9,193 nt of DNA from Onstottus_B sp035558335 (GCA_035558335.1 DATMCM010000138.1:1-9193), one strand, 5' to 3'. Positions 1 through 7,079 are shown, counted from the first letter of the stretch. Program-made: numbers and translations. The notes: generated from the sequence alone by a model not told the origin.

Positions 1-20
1 CCACCAGCCACCGTCCACCG
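1..20. repeat. Edge of a CCACC-type intergenic repeat
   Basis: The first 20 bases consist of CCACC units. Bases 1-11 (CCACCAGCCAC) are identical to 7145-7155, which lie in the right arm of the long intergenic hairpin at 7080-7156. This suggests that the window starts inside another copy of the same repeat family and that its left arm lies upstream. The match is short, so family membership is inferred. Confidence 0.4.
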
Positions 21-27
21 ATTTTCG

Positions 28-36
28 TGTTATAAT
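28..36 (+). promoter_or_regulatory. Extended -10 promoter for the zinc-ribbon gene
   Basis: A perfect TATAAT at 31-36 is preceded by TG at 28-29 with one spacer base, which is the extended -10 arrangement of sigma-70-type promoters. The -35 position, about 17 bases upstream (8-13, CCACCG), does not resemble TTGACA. Recognition would therefore rest on the extended -10. Transcription would start near 43, giving a leader of about 40 nt before the TTG start at 84. Confidence 0.6.
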
Positions 37-83
37 CGCCGAGCCCTCCCGAGAGAACCAAACCCCGAGGAAGTGAGAATAGC

Positions 84-1010
84 TTGAGCCAGGACGTGAC
101 CAACTGCCCGCGTTGCGAGCGGCGAACTCCCGCGGCTCGCGGCCAGTGCATCTACTGCGGCGAGACGTTGCCGTTCAGTCGAATTCAGGCCGCTCCGCCG
201 CAACGCAACATCGACAGCTTTGAGGCTGCGTTCAACACCGTGCTCGAGCCCGCTCATTCTCATCCAAACGAGAGTGTCACTGTCGCCTTTGCTGCCGCGC
301 TCAAGGCCGAACTGTCGGAAGCCCAGGCGTTCATCGATTCGGGCAAGCCGCTTCCACTCGCGCGGAGCCAGACTCGTCAGGAGGCCGATATGATCGCCGC
401 CCTCGTTCGAACCTGCGGACTGAGACCGACAGTGATTCCCGATGACGATTTGGAGATCGCCACCGAGCTTCTCAGAGCGCGCCGCGTCGAAGTCCAGACA
501 GATCGGATTCGAGTGCATCACGCTGGCGGCGACCTGACGATCCCGCTGGCCGACATCAAGCTGCTGGTGCTTGGAATGCTCAGAAACACACGCGTCGATT
601 ACACCGAGCGAGTAGCCCGCGGTGAGTCTCCGAATGTGGTCGACACTGCCGAGTTTGTCGCCGATGAAGCGCTGGTCGACGTTTACACCGGCGCTTTGGC
701 TCGAAGCTTCCGAATCAAGTCTGACGCGTTCGACTATTCGGGTCTCGTGTCGCAGATGTCTTTCCGCGCGGAAGTGAATTTCAAAGCGGGGCTGGCAGCG
801 TTACTGTCAGCGGCGCCACACGCAAGACTTGACGACGATTTTGCGCGGCTCAGGAGCCTGCTGGCGCGCGCCTGGCCCGAGCGCACTCGCAGCGAGGCTC
901 GAGGGGTCAAGCGGTCGGGGATCGCGCTGCGTTCTCATGCCAGCCTTATCAGCGACAACCGCGATCAATTCAATCGATATTCCCGCTTGATGTTTCTCTG
1001 GTCAAAGTAA
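84..1010 (+). CDS. Zinc-ribbon protein of unknown function
   Basis: This 308-aa soluble protein has no recognised function. Residues 8-25 form a zinc ribbon (C8-P-R-C11 ... C22-I-Y-C25-G). Residues 98-122 (sharing the pattern QEADMIAALVRTCGL, then an acidic DDD) resemble the short alpha/beta fold of DUF2007-type putative signal-transducing proteins. Residues 131-175 look like a small beta-rich, PH-like unit (RVEVQTDRIRV ... LTIPLADIKLLVLG). Both comparisons come from pattern memory and are weak. The C-terminal 100 residues are rich in Ala, Arg and Asp, and no membrane segment or signal peptide is visible. The start is a TTG with a diffuse purine-rich leader (GAGGAAGTGAG, 67-77). An in-frame GTG at 96 is an alternative, but its AGGA sits too close. 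The gene has its own promoter and converges on the pseudokinase-phosphatase gene, which also starts with a zinc ribbon. That it is a real gene is likely; its role is unknown. Confidence 0.85.
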   Translation: MSQDVTNCPRCERRTPAARGQCIYCGETLPFSRIQAAPPQRNIDSFEAAFNTVLEPAHSHPNESVTVAFAAALKAELSEAQAFIDSGKPLPLARSQTRQEADMIAALVRTCGLRPTVIPDDDLEIATELLRARRVEVQTDRIRVHHAGGDLTIPLADIKLLVLGMLRNTRVDYTERVARGESPNVVDTAEFVADEALVDVYTGALARSFRIKSDAFDYSGLVSQMSFRAEVNFKAGLAALLSAAPHARLDDDFARLRSLLARAWPERTRSEARGVKRSGIALRSHASLISDNRDQFNRYSRLMFLWSK

Positions 1011-1093
1011 ATCAAAACACAGAGGCACACACATAAACGGAAAGTCCGTCCCTTTCCTCTTAGTGTGCTTTGCGTCCTGGCGTTTGGAGTGGG
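1011..1093. repeat. Degenerate inverted repeat in convergent gap, possible bidirectional terminator
   Basis: The gap between the two convergent 3' ends contains a perfect small hairpin, ACGGA-AAG-TCCGT (1037-1049). It is nested in a longer, imperfect symmetry: CAAAAC...GCACACACATAA on the left (from 1013) against TTAGTGTGC...GCGTTTGG on the right (to about 1087). The purine- and CA-rich left arm and the T/G-rich right arm resemble the CACAGAGGCACA-type intergenic palindromes I associate with Acidobacteriota-like genomes. Acting as a terminator for both flanking genes is inferred from position. There is no long T-tract. Confidence 0.4.
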
Positions 1094-2899
1094 TCAGCTG
1101 ATTCGAACCACGATGACCGAGGTATTGTCCTCGCCGCCGGCGGCGTTCGCCGCTACTACCAGTTCTTTCGCCGCGGTGTTGGGATCCTGATTTACCATCA
1201 AAACGTCGCAGATCTGATCGTCGCTGAGCATCCCGTTCAATCCGTCCGAGCACAATACGAGCACATCGCCGCTCGTGAGCTTTCGACGGATGATGTCTAT
1301 CTCAATCGTCTCGTCGGCGCCGATTGAACGGTAAATGACGTTCCGGTAGGGATGAATCTTCGCCTCGCTTCGCGACAGGTTTCCGGTGTTCACCATTCTC
1401 TGAACCAGCGAGTGATCTTCGGTGAGCTGTTCGAAGCGGTCACCCGAAAGCAGGTAGCATCGGCTGTCGCCTACGTGAGCGATGGTGAGCACGTCGCCGA
1501 CGACCATCGCGACCGTCGCAGTAGCCCCAAGACCGCGCTCGTCGGGGTTCGCCTTTGCGTAGGCCATCACCTCACGGTTCGCGCTGACCACCGCTTGCTT
1601 CAGCATCTCTGTAGTAGCCATCTCGTACCCGTCGGCTATTGCAAGTCGCAACCCGCCGGTCTGAGTCGGCGCTGCGATCTTTTCTTCGCGGGTCGACTTT
1701 AGCGACGCGGAGATCAGCTTGTCGGTTACCCACTCGGCTACTGCGCGCACAGTCACCCGCGACGCGACTTCGCCGGCAGCCTCACCGCCCATTCCGTCTG
1801 AAACGATGTAGACACCGATCTGGGTTTGGACCGACTCGAAGTACTGAGTCAAGTTGAGGGCGAGAATGCTGTCTTCGTTCAGCTCGCGCACAAGCCCCAC
1901 ATCGGTAAAGTGACCGGCTTGAAGCACCACCGGGAGGCTGAGCTGTTCCAACGCCTCGCGAAGCGCCGTCACGCTCTGGAAGCGCTCGTCCGGATCGTCA
2001 GAGACCGCGCGAGCGATCAGCCGTTCAAAATTCGGAAACACGGTGGCAAGCGGATAAAACCCGGCGCCTTCGCTGATGCTTTCACCGCTGAGCAGGTATT
2101 GAAGCAGCGATCCGATTGAATAGACGTCCGACCGCACATCGTACACCGCGTCCTCGGCAAACAAATCGGGCGCAGTGTACTCGCGGCTCGGGTAGATCGG
2201 GTTCTCATCCACTGCCGAGCGCGCCTGGCGGGCGCGGTCGAACCCTATCAATCGCAAGCGTCCTTCTTGATCGAGGACGATTCCGTATGGTTCGAAGCCG
2301 TTGTACACCCACCCGTGTCGATGAAACTGCTCGGCGAGTGCGCACAGCTGCAGGCCCAGAGCACGCGCTTCTTTTTCGTCGGTCTGGTCCAGGTGCGCCA
2401 TCACCTGTCCCTTGATGTGCTCGAAGACGATGTAACGGTTTTCGCCCTCGATGGTGTGCTCGACCGGCTTAAAAAGCCCGAATCGCTCAAAGGCCGCTGC
2501 GGCATCTTCAAGGCTGCCCGAAACCCGCGGTCGCGTATCCGAGCCGTCGAGTGAAACACCGACCGGCGAAAGGCCGGCGAGCGGATCGCCGGGCGTCAAC
2601 CGCTGCTCGATGATCGTGTGAAACGTCTCGGGCGAACCAAGGGTCACAGCTTCATAGGCGTTGTAAGTCGGAGCGGTCCAGAGCAAGGCTCTCACCGTGA
2701 ACCGCGAGGCGATTGGCTTGCCGGGTTCGCAGGGCTCCGGCGGCGGAAGCGGTTGCACGAGCGCGGAGCCGAGTTTCCAGCCGCACCCCTCGCAAAAGGT
2801 CGCGTCCGGGTCGTTATCAACCGCCCCGCAACTCGGGCACGGGCTATCGATTTGTCTCAGTCTTTCATCCATAAGGAAGGGGAAGTTAGGATAGCACAT
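1094..2899 (-). CDS. Zinc ribbon-pseudokinase-PP2C phosphatase fusion
   Basis: A 601-aa predicted cytoplasmic signalling protein. Residues 21-39 are a zinc ribbon (C21, C24, C36, C39). Residues about 65-320 have a protein-kinase fold: the structural motifs remain (YTAPDLF 241-247, SDVYSIG 257-263, DPDERF 302-307). The catalytic ones are gone: HRDLKPxN is replaced by YNGFEPYG (199-206), DFG by GFD (219-221), and no beta-3 lysine is apparent. Residues about 330-601 are a PP2C/PPM Ser/Thr phosphatase with the metal-binding acidic residues in place (NED 341-343, D368 in SDGMGG, D552 in SDGL, D591 in GEDN). GDSR and TEDHSL are also present. It should dephosphorylate Ser/Thr phosphoproteins, with the pseudokinase as a regulatory or sensor part (inference). 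The ATG at 2899 has AGAGGAG just before it, unusually close; ATG 2872 lacks a Shine-Dalgarno sequence. The frame stays open to 3097, but that extension looks non-coding. No membrane segment is seen. Confidence 0.93.
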   Translation of the reverse strand: MCYPNFPFLMDERLRQIDSPCPSCGAVDNDPDATFCEGCGWKLGSALVQPLPPPEPCEPGKPIASRFTVRALLWTAPTYNAYEAVTLGSPETFHTIIEQRLTPGDPLAGLSPVGVSLDGSDTRPRVSGSLEDAAAAFERFGLFKPVEHTIEGENRYIVFEHIKGQVMAHLDQTDEKEARALGLQLCALAEQFHRHGWVYNGFEPYGIVLDQEGRLRLIGFDRARQARSAVDENPIYPSREYTAPDLFAEDAVYDVRSDVYSIGSLLQYLLSGESISEGAGFYPLATVFPNFERLIARAVSDDPDERFQSVTALREALEQLSLPVVLQAGHFTDVGLVRELNEDSILALNLTQYFESVQTQIGVYIVSDGMGGEAAGEVASRVTVRAVAEWVTDKLISASLKSTREEKIAAPTQTGGLRLAIADGYEMATTEMLKQAVVSANREVMAYAKANPDERGLGATATVAMVVGDVLTIAHVGDSRCYLLSGDRFEQLTEDHSLVQRMVNTGNLSRSEAKIHPYRNVIYRSIGADETIEIDIIRRKLTSGDVLVLCSDGLNGMLSDDQICDVLMVNQDPNTAAKELVVAANAAGGEDNTSVIVVRIS

Positions 2900-3198
2900 G
2901 CTCCTCTGAGTTTGAATCTTCAATTTGCACCGGGCCTTGCGCGTCAGAATGCGACTCAAGCTTTCGTCACAAACATTCCGTAGATCGCTGGTCCGCGGGT
3001 TGGCGCGTGTATCTTTGCGCATCAAACCGCAGACTGGACGGTCTTCGGTAGGTCGTTGGCGTTGCGAAGTCCTGGCGGACAACCCGATTGCCTGCAATCT
3101 CTTCGCGAAAAAGTGGGTCTAAGCTAGCAAGCGCTGAGATCGTCACACATAATCATCAGGTTTGCGCACTCTCGGGCGCTTCCGGAAACGCTTATTCT

Positions 3199-3228
3199 TT
3201 GACACCGCTTCCGCGTGATCGCTATCAT
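3199..3228 (+). promoter_or_regulatory. Sigma-70-type promoter for adaptor-ATPase genes
   Basis: A perfect TTGACA -35 element (3199-3204) is followed after 18 bases by TATCAT (3223-3228), which matches TATAAT at five of six positions. Transcription would begin near 3235 and leave an untranslated leader of about 190 nt before the adaptor start at 3426. The leader length leaves room for regulation, but no known riboswitch is recognisable. Confidence 0.55.
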
Positions 3229-3407
3229 TCCTGCCGTGGCGCGGTGTTAATGAATAATCGAACTCCATCGTTGTAATCAGTGATGAGCACCTTCTCGGCA
3301 AAGACCCAATCTTCGCGCGGGTTTGGATGGTGTTAGGTGAACCAGATTATTGAAACCTGCGTAGAGATAGAGGCGTACTACGAGGCGGTGCGGGTCAGCA
3401 CAAAAAT

Positions 3408-3413
3408 CGGAGG
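3408..3413 (+). promoter_or_regulatory. Ribosome binding site of the adaptor gene
   Basis: CGGAGG matches the Shine-Dalgarno consensus. Its spacing to the ATG at 3426 is 12 bases, longer than usual. The next in-frame ATG (3438) is 24 bases away, so this site favours 3426. Confidence 0.6.
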
Positions 3414-3425
3414 ACAGATAATTTC

Positions 3426-4886
3426 ATGGCGCTAAAGATGAGTCGCAAGAAGAAGATTGTCATAATATCAGCAGCAGTCGTCGGTCTAATAACCATTGTC
3501 ATTCTATCGAAGGCGGTGCAACGAAAAGAGGGCGAGCCGGTCCAGGTCGGCAAGGTCGAACGCAAACCGAGGCTCGAGTCGAAGGTGACCGCGTCAGGTG
3601 AGATAAGACCCGTCAAATTCTACAACCTGACCGCGGAAGTGCCCGGACGCGTTGAAGAGATTTACATAAACGAAGGTGACCCTGTTAAGAAAGGTCAGCC
3701 GCTGGTTCGCGTAGACCCAACTCAATCTTCGTTTTCAGTTTCGGCGAGCGAAGCCGGCGTGCACGTTGCCCAGGCGGATGTGAGCAATATGCAAGTCGCG
3801 ATCGACCAGGCTAAGAACCAAATCAACAGTGCAAAGGCCAATCTTGCGGCAGCCGAAGCGGAATACGAGCGCACCAAGGCTGACATGCAGTACAACGAGA
3901 ATGAGTTCAATCGTTACCAGGATCTGGTCGAGAAGGGGGTAGCCACTAGATCGCAATACGATCAGGCGAAATCTCGTTACGATCAAGCCCGGGCCGTGCT
4001 CAACTCGCAACAATCGAGAGTCAACCAACTCAAGGTTCAGATCAAGGACGCCGAGCTTGGCGTCTCCCGGGCGGAAGCGAACCTGACCGAATCTCAGGCG
4101 CGGGTCAAGCAAGGACAGGCACAGCTTGCGCAACAAGCCGACCAGCTAAAGAAGACCACCCGCTATTCGCCGATCGATGGCGTCGTATCGAGTCTGCCGG
4201 TCAAAGTCGGCGAGTACGCACTCGCGAGCTTCTCCTCAACGCCGCTCCTCACCGTGGCGGACATGTCGCAGATTAACGCCGAGATCAAGGTTGACGAAAC
4301 TGACATCGCCGACGTGCAAGTCGGCCAGAAGGCGAAGATCAAAGTAGACGCCCTCGGCGAGACCGAGATCGAAGGCGAAGTCATCGAAAAGGGCGCGTCG
4401 GCAATTACTCGATCGGGTCAAACCATCTCGTCTTCGAGTTCGAATTCTCAAGAGGCGAAAGACTTCCTGGTGAAGATAAAACTCAACCCGACTCCCGAGG
4501 TTCGCAACAAGCTGCGGCCGGGGATGTCTTCTACGGCGGTGATCACCACAGCGGTCGTCGACAACGTGGTGACGGTCCCGCTTCAGGCGATAGTCCCGCG
4601 AGAGCTGCCGAAGGACAAGGACCAGGCGGAAGCCGATAAGGCCGCAAACGCAGGCGGCGCCAAGAAGAAGGAAGTAGAGGGCGTGTTCGTCTTCACCAGC
4701 GACGGTCATGCGAAGTTCACCCAGATAACAACCGGCATCAAGGGCGATCAGGAAATCGAGGTCAAGGAAGGTTTGACCGAAGGCCAGGAGATCACCATAG
4801 GTCCTTACAAGACGCTTCGAACATTGAAGGACGGAGATCAGGTGAAGCGAGAGGCGAAGCCGGCCACTACGGAAACAAAGAACTAG
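3426..4886 (+). CDS. MacA/HlyD-family periplasmic adaptor subunit
   Basis: This 486-aa membrane-fusion protein would link an inner-membrane ABC transporter to an outer-membrane channel. Residues 11-29 are one N-terminal membrane anchor after a basic start (SRKKK). The biotinyl-lipoyl domain is split in the family's usual way: its halves lie at about 60-98 (GRVEEIYINEGDPVKKG) and 243-278 (YSPIDGVV). Between them is a long alpha-hairpin coiled coil (about 105-241) containing the characteristic RYQDLVEKGVATRSQYDQA. A beta-barrel domain (about 283-355) and a membrane-proximal domain (about 380-465) follow. A charged Lys/Ala-rich insert (about 395-416) interrupts the membrane-proximal domain, and the tail is Lys/Thr-rich. 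At 486 aa it is longer than E. coli MacA (about 370), through the hairpin and this insert. It lies 11 bp upstream of the ATPase gene and is probably cotranscribed with it. The substrate cannot be read from the sequence. Confidence 0.95.
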   Translation: MALKMSRKKKIVIISAAVVGLITIVILSKAVQRKEGEPVQVGKVERKPRLESKVTASGEIRPVKFYNLTAEVPGRVEEIYINEGDPVKKGQPLVRVDPTQSSFSVSASEAGVHVAQADVSNMQVAIDQAKNQINSAKANLAAAEAEYERTKADMQYNENEFNRYQDLVEKGVATRSQYDQAKSRYDQARAVLNSQQSRVNQLKVQIKDAELGVSRAEANLTESQARVKQGQAQLAQQADQLKKTTRYSPIDGVVSSLPVKVGEYALASFSSTPLLTVADMSQINAEIKVDETDIADVQVGQKAKIKVDALGETEIEGEVIEKGASAITRSGQTISSSSSNSQEAKDFLVKIKLNPTPEVRNKLRPGMSSTAVITTAVVDNVVTVPLQAIVPRELPKDKDQAEADKAANAGGAKKKEVEGVFVFTSDGHAKFTQITTGIKGDQEIEVKEGLTEGQEITIGPYKTLRTLKDGDQVKREAKPATTETKN

Positions 4887-4897
4887 CCGGAAGGTGG

Positions 4898-5674
4898 ATG
4901 ACAGAATCTTCCCGGAACAACGAGGGCGATATGATGATCGAAGAAGCTGTGCTCGACAGGGAGTTGGAGTATCTGGACATCGCGCCAGGTGCCGACACCG
5001 TGATCCGCACCGAAGATCTTTGGAAGACTTACGTGATGGGAGCCGAAGAGGTGCACGCGCTTCGCGGCGTTTCTTTTGACGTGCTTCGCGGCGAGTATCT
5101 TGCCATCATGGGACCTTCCGGGTCGGGCAAGTCCACAATGATGAATCTGATCGGCTGCCTGGACACTCCGACCTCCGGACAGTATTGGCTGAATGGAAAG
5201 CTTGTTTCCGAGATGGACGACGACGAGCTCGCGTACATCCGCAACAAGGAAATCGGGTTTGTGTTCCAAACGTTTAATCTGCTTCCGAGGGCGACAGCTC
5301 TGCACAACGTCGAGCTTCCGCTGATCTACAACGGAACGCCGCGAGCGAAGCGGCTCGAGATGGCCAAGGTCGCACTGGGGCATGTGGACCTGGCCGATCG
5401 AATGAATCACAAGCCTAACGAGTTGTCCGGCGGCCAGCGCCAGCGCGTCGCGATCGCTCGCGCGCTGGTTAACAGTCCGTCGATCATCCTTGCGGACGAG
5501 CCGACCGGGAATCTCGACTCAGCCACCTCGCACGAGATCATGCGTTTCTTCGACGAGCTTCATGAGCAGGGCAACACAATCATCCTGGTGACTCACGAAC
5601 ATGATATTGCCGAGCATGCGCATCGAGTGCTTCATATTCTGGACGGCAAAGTAAATAGGGACGAGCGAAGATAG
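4898..5674 (+). CDS. MacB/LolD-type ABC transporter ATP-binding protein
   Basis: This 258-aa ATPase powers the exporter formed with the neighbouring adaptor and permeases. All nucleotide-binding motifs are intact: Walker A GPSGSGKST (72-80), Q-loop Q124, signature LSGGQ (176-180), Walker B IILADEP (196-202) with catalytic E201, D-loop NLDS (205-208) and switch His233. GPSGSGKSTMMNLIGCLD, FQTFNLLP and THEHDIAEHA are typical of the LolD/MacB/FtsE branch. Unlike canonical MacB, the ATPase is not fused to a permease. The ATP-binding domain starts near residue 34, after an acidic N-terminal stretch. ATG 4898 has AAGGTGG directly upstream at short spacing. ATG 4934 has GAGGG (4922-4926) at better spacing, so the protein may be 12 residues shorter. 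The adaptor gene ends 11 bp upstream, implying cotranscription. Confidence 0.95.
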   Translation: MTESSRNNEGDMMIEEAVLDRELEYLDIAPGADTVIRTEDLWKTYVMGAEEVHALRGVSFDVLRGEYLAIMGPSGSGKSTMMNLIGCLDTPTSGQYWLNGKLVSEMDDDELAYIRNKEIGFVFQTFNLLPRATALHNVELPLIYNGTPRAKRLEMAKVALGHVDLADRMNHKPNELSGGQRQRVAIARALVNSPSIILADEPTGNLDSATSHEIMRFFDELHEQGNTIILVTHEHDIAEHAHRVLHILDGKVNRDERR

Positions 5675-5698
5675 CGTGCAACAAAGGCCGTAGGCGAC

Positions 5699-5735
5699 AG
5701 CAGCGAGCCGGGAGTTCAAATTCCCGCTCGCTGCT
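5699..5735 (+). terminator. Hairpin terminator after the ATPase gene
   Basis: AGCAGCGAGCCGGGA (5699-5713) pairs with TCCCGCTCGCTGCT (5722-5735), giving 14 base pairs with one bulged C and an 8-base loop. The bases after it (TTCGCGTTT) are only modestly T-rich, so termination may be partial. It lies 24 bp after the ATPase stop and before a new promoter, which supports a transcript boundary or attenuation point. Confidence 0.6.
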
Positions 5736-5776
5736 TTCGCGTTTGCATCACTTATCCGAACCCGCCAAGACTAATT

Positions 5777-5804
5777 AGGACACCAGTCTTTAGCTTGCTA
5801 TAAT
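5777..5804 (+). promoter_or_regulatory. Extended -10 promoter for the two permeases
   Basis: A perfect TATAAT (5799-5804) is preceded by TG at 5796-5797 with one spacer base, an extended -10 element. AGGACA (5777-5782), 16 bases upstream, matches TTGACA at four of six positions. Transcription would start near 5811, giving a leader of about 33 nt before the ATG at 5844. The permeases could thus be expressed independently of the adaptor and ATPase. Confidence 0.65.
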
Positions 5805-5843
5805 GCGAGACCGTAACAACCGGCGAAAGCGCGCCGAATCCCT

Positions 5844-7079
5844 ATGAACAAGTTCATTGAAGCCGCCTCGATTGCCCTGTCATCGATACTCGCCCATAAG
5901 CTCAGGTCATTCCTCACTTTGCTCGGCGTTATCATCGGCGTCGCGGTTGTAACCGCGGTCGCCACGGTTATTGAAGGCGCGAATGTTTACATCAAAGATA
6001 AGATCGCGACGCTCGGCTCCGGGGTGTTCAGCTTGCAGAAGGCAAGCGTCACCAGCTTCGGCGACTTTCAGAAGTTCCTGGAAGCTTTTCGCCGCAACCC
6101 CGATCTGACTGTTGAAGACTTGTCAGCGCTGCGCCAATCGATCACCTATGCGGAGCAAATCGGTGCGCAGGATGGGGGCTCAAAGTCGGTCAAGTACGGC
6201 AACATCACCCTCGATAGCGTCGGCGTTCAAGGCGTCACGCCTAACACAATTCTGATTTCGAACGTAGAAGTAGAGCAGGGCCGTTACATCAATGACTTCG
6301 ACGACGAGAGTCGCCGAGATGTTGCGTTTCTGGGCTCGGAAGTCGCCGACGGCCTGTTCCCTCAACTCGATCCGATCGGCAAAGAGATCAAGATCGGCGC
6401 AAGCGTTTACACCGTGATCGGGGTTGCAAAGAAACTGGGCTCGGTGCTCGGACAATCCCAGGACAATTTTGTTCAGCTCCCGCTCATGACTTTCCTCAAG
6501 GCGTTCGGCAAGCGCAGCTCGCCCACTTTCCGAATCATAATTCGATCCCGAACTGATGTTCCTGCTGACAGAGTACAGGATCAGGTGAGGGTGGCTATGC
6601 GAACCCGGCACAAGCTCGATTACAACCAGCCCGATGATTTTTCGATCGCGACTGATGAAGCCACCGAGCAGTTGCTTGGTTCGATCGTCAACGTAGTCGC
6701 CGCTGTTGCTTTTCCGGTGGTCGGCATATCGCTGGTTATTGGCGGGATCGTGATAATGAATATCATGCTGGCGAGCGTAACCGAACGCACTCGCGAGATC
6801 GGGATTCGCAAGTCTCTCGGAGCGACTCGGCGTGACATCCTGATGCAGTTTCTGGTTGAGTCCGCGATGATGTCGGGGATTGGAGGCCTGATCGGTCTGC
6901 TGGTTGCAGTAATAAGCATGGCAATCCTGAAGACCTTCGTGCCGGTGCCGGTCGCAATTCCGCTCTGGGCGCCTGTCATAGCGATCTCGGTCTCGACGCT
7001 GGTGGGGGCATTCTTTGGGCTCTATCCTGCGAACCGGGCAGCGAGGCTCGATCCGATAACGGCGCTACGAGCAGATTAG
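5844..7079 (+). CDS. MacB/FtsX-type ABC transporter permease (first of two)
   Basis: This 411-aa inner-membrane permease has the MacB half-transporter layout without the ATPase domain. One N-terminal membrane helix (about 22-44, after AHKLRSFLTLLG) is followed by a large periplasmic domain of the MacB core type (about 45-275). The C-terminal FtsX domain has three helices (about 281-311, 335-358 and 370-395). The cytoplasmic loop VTERTREIGIRKSLGATRRDI (from 312) is the family's conserved contact region for the ATPase. The C-terminal motif NRAARLDPITALRAD is also typical. The start ATG has no clear Shine-Dalgarno sequence, but upstream bases do not offer a better one. It has its own promoter and probably works with the ATPase at 4898-5674 and with its paralogue downstream. 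Whether it forms homodimers or heterodimers is unknown. Confidence 0.95.
   Translation: MNKFIEAASIALSSILAHKLRSFLTLLGVIIGVAVVTAVATVIEGANVYIKDKIATLGSGVFSLQKASVTSFGDFQKFLEAFRRNPDLTVEDLSALRQSITYAEQIGAQDGGSKSVKYGNITLDSVGVQGVTPNTILISNVEVEQGRYINDFDDESRRDVAFLGSEVADGLFPQLDPIGKEIKIGASVYTVIGVAKKLGSVLGQSQDNFVQLPLMTFLKAFGKRSSPTFRIIIRSRTDVPADRVQDQVRVAMRTRHKLDYNQPDDFSIATDEATEQLLGSIVNVVAAVAFPVVGISLVIGGIVIMNIMLASVTERTREIGIRKSLGATRRDILMQFLVESAMMSGIGGLIGLLVAVISMAILKTFVPVPVAIPLWAPVIAISVSTLVGAFFGLYPANRAARLDPITALRAD

Larger units (their letters stand above)
2900..3425. other. Divergent intergenic region
   Basis: These 526 bases separate the start of the minus-strand phosphatase gene from the plus-strand adaptor gene. 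The right half holds a sigma-70-type promoter (3199-3228) and the adaptor leader. In the left half I found no convincing minus-strand promoter, hairpin or protein-like reading frame. The open frames there have unconvincing, Arg/Ser/Cys-rich translations. The phosphatase gene must have its promoter here unless it is transcribed differently. Confidence 0.6.

Noticed and set aside
1352..2983. Several open frames of 95-121 codons on the plus strand opposite the phosphatase gene.
   Set aside because: They are mirror frames of a clearly coding minus-strand gene with conserved kinase and PP2C motifs. Their translations are Arg/Ser/Pro-rich and have no recognisable domain.
2900..3097. N-terminal extension of the phosphatase fusion by 66 residues.
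   Set aside because: The segment is Arg/Thr/Ser-rich with no domain, lies upstream of a Shine-Dalgarno-like sequence, and does not resemble the start of zinc-ribbon proteins.
3088..3276. A 62-codon plus-strand open frame in the divergent intergenic region.
   Set aside because: It spans the promoter at 3199-3228, has no ribosome binding site, and its translation looks random.
5710..5726. CGGGA-GTTCAAAT-TCCCG resembles a tRNA T-arm and could mark a tRNA remnant or attachment site.
   Set aside because: With the tRNA loop TTCAAAT in register the stem has an A-C mismatch and a G-T pair at its top. No D-arm, anticodon arm or CCA end is present, and the sequence is fully explained as the top of a longer terminator-like hairpin.
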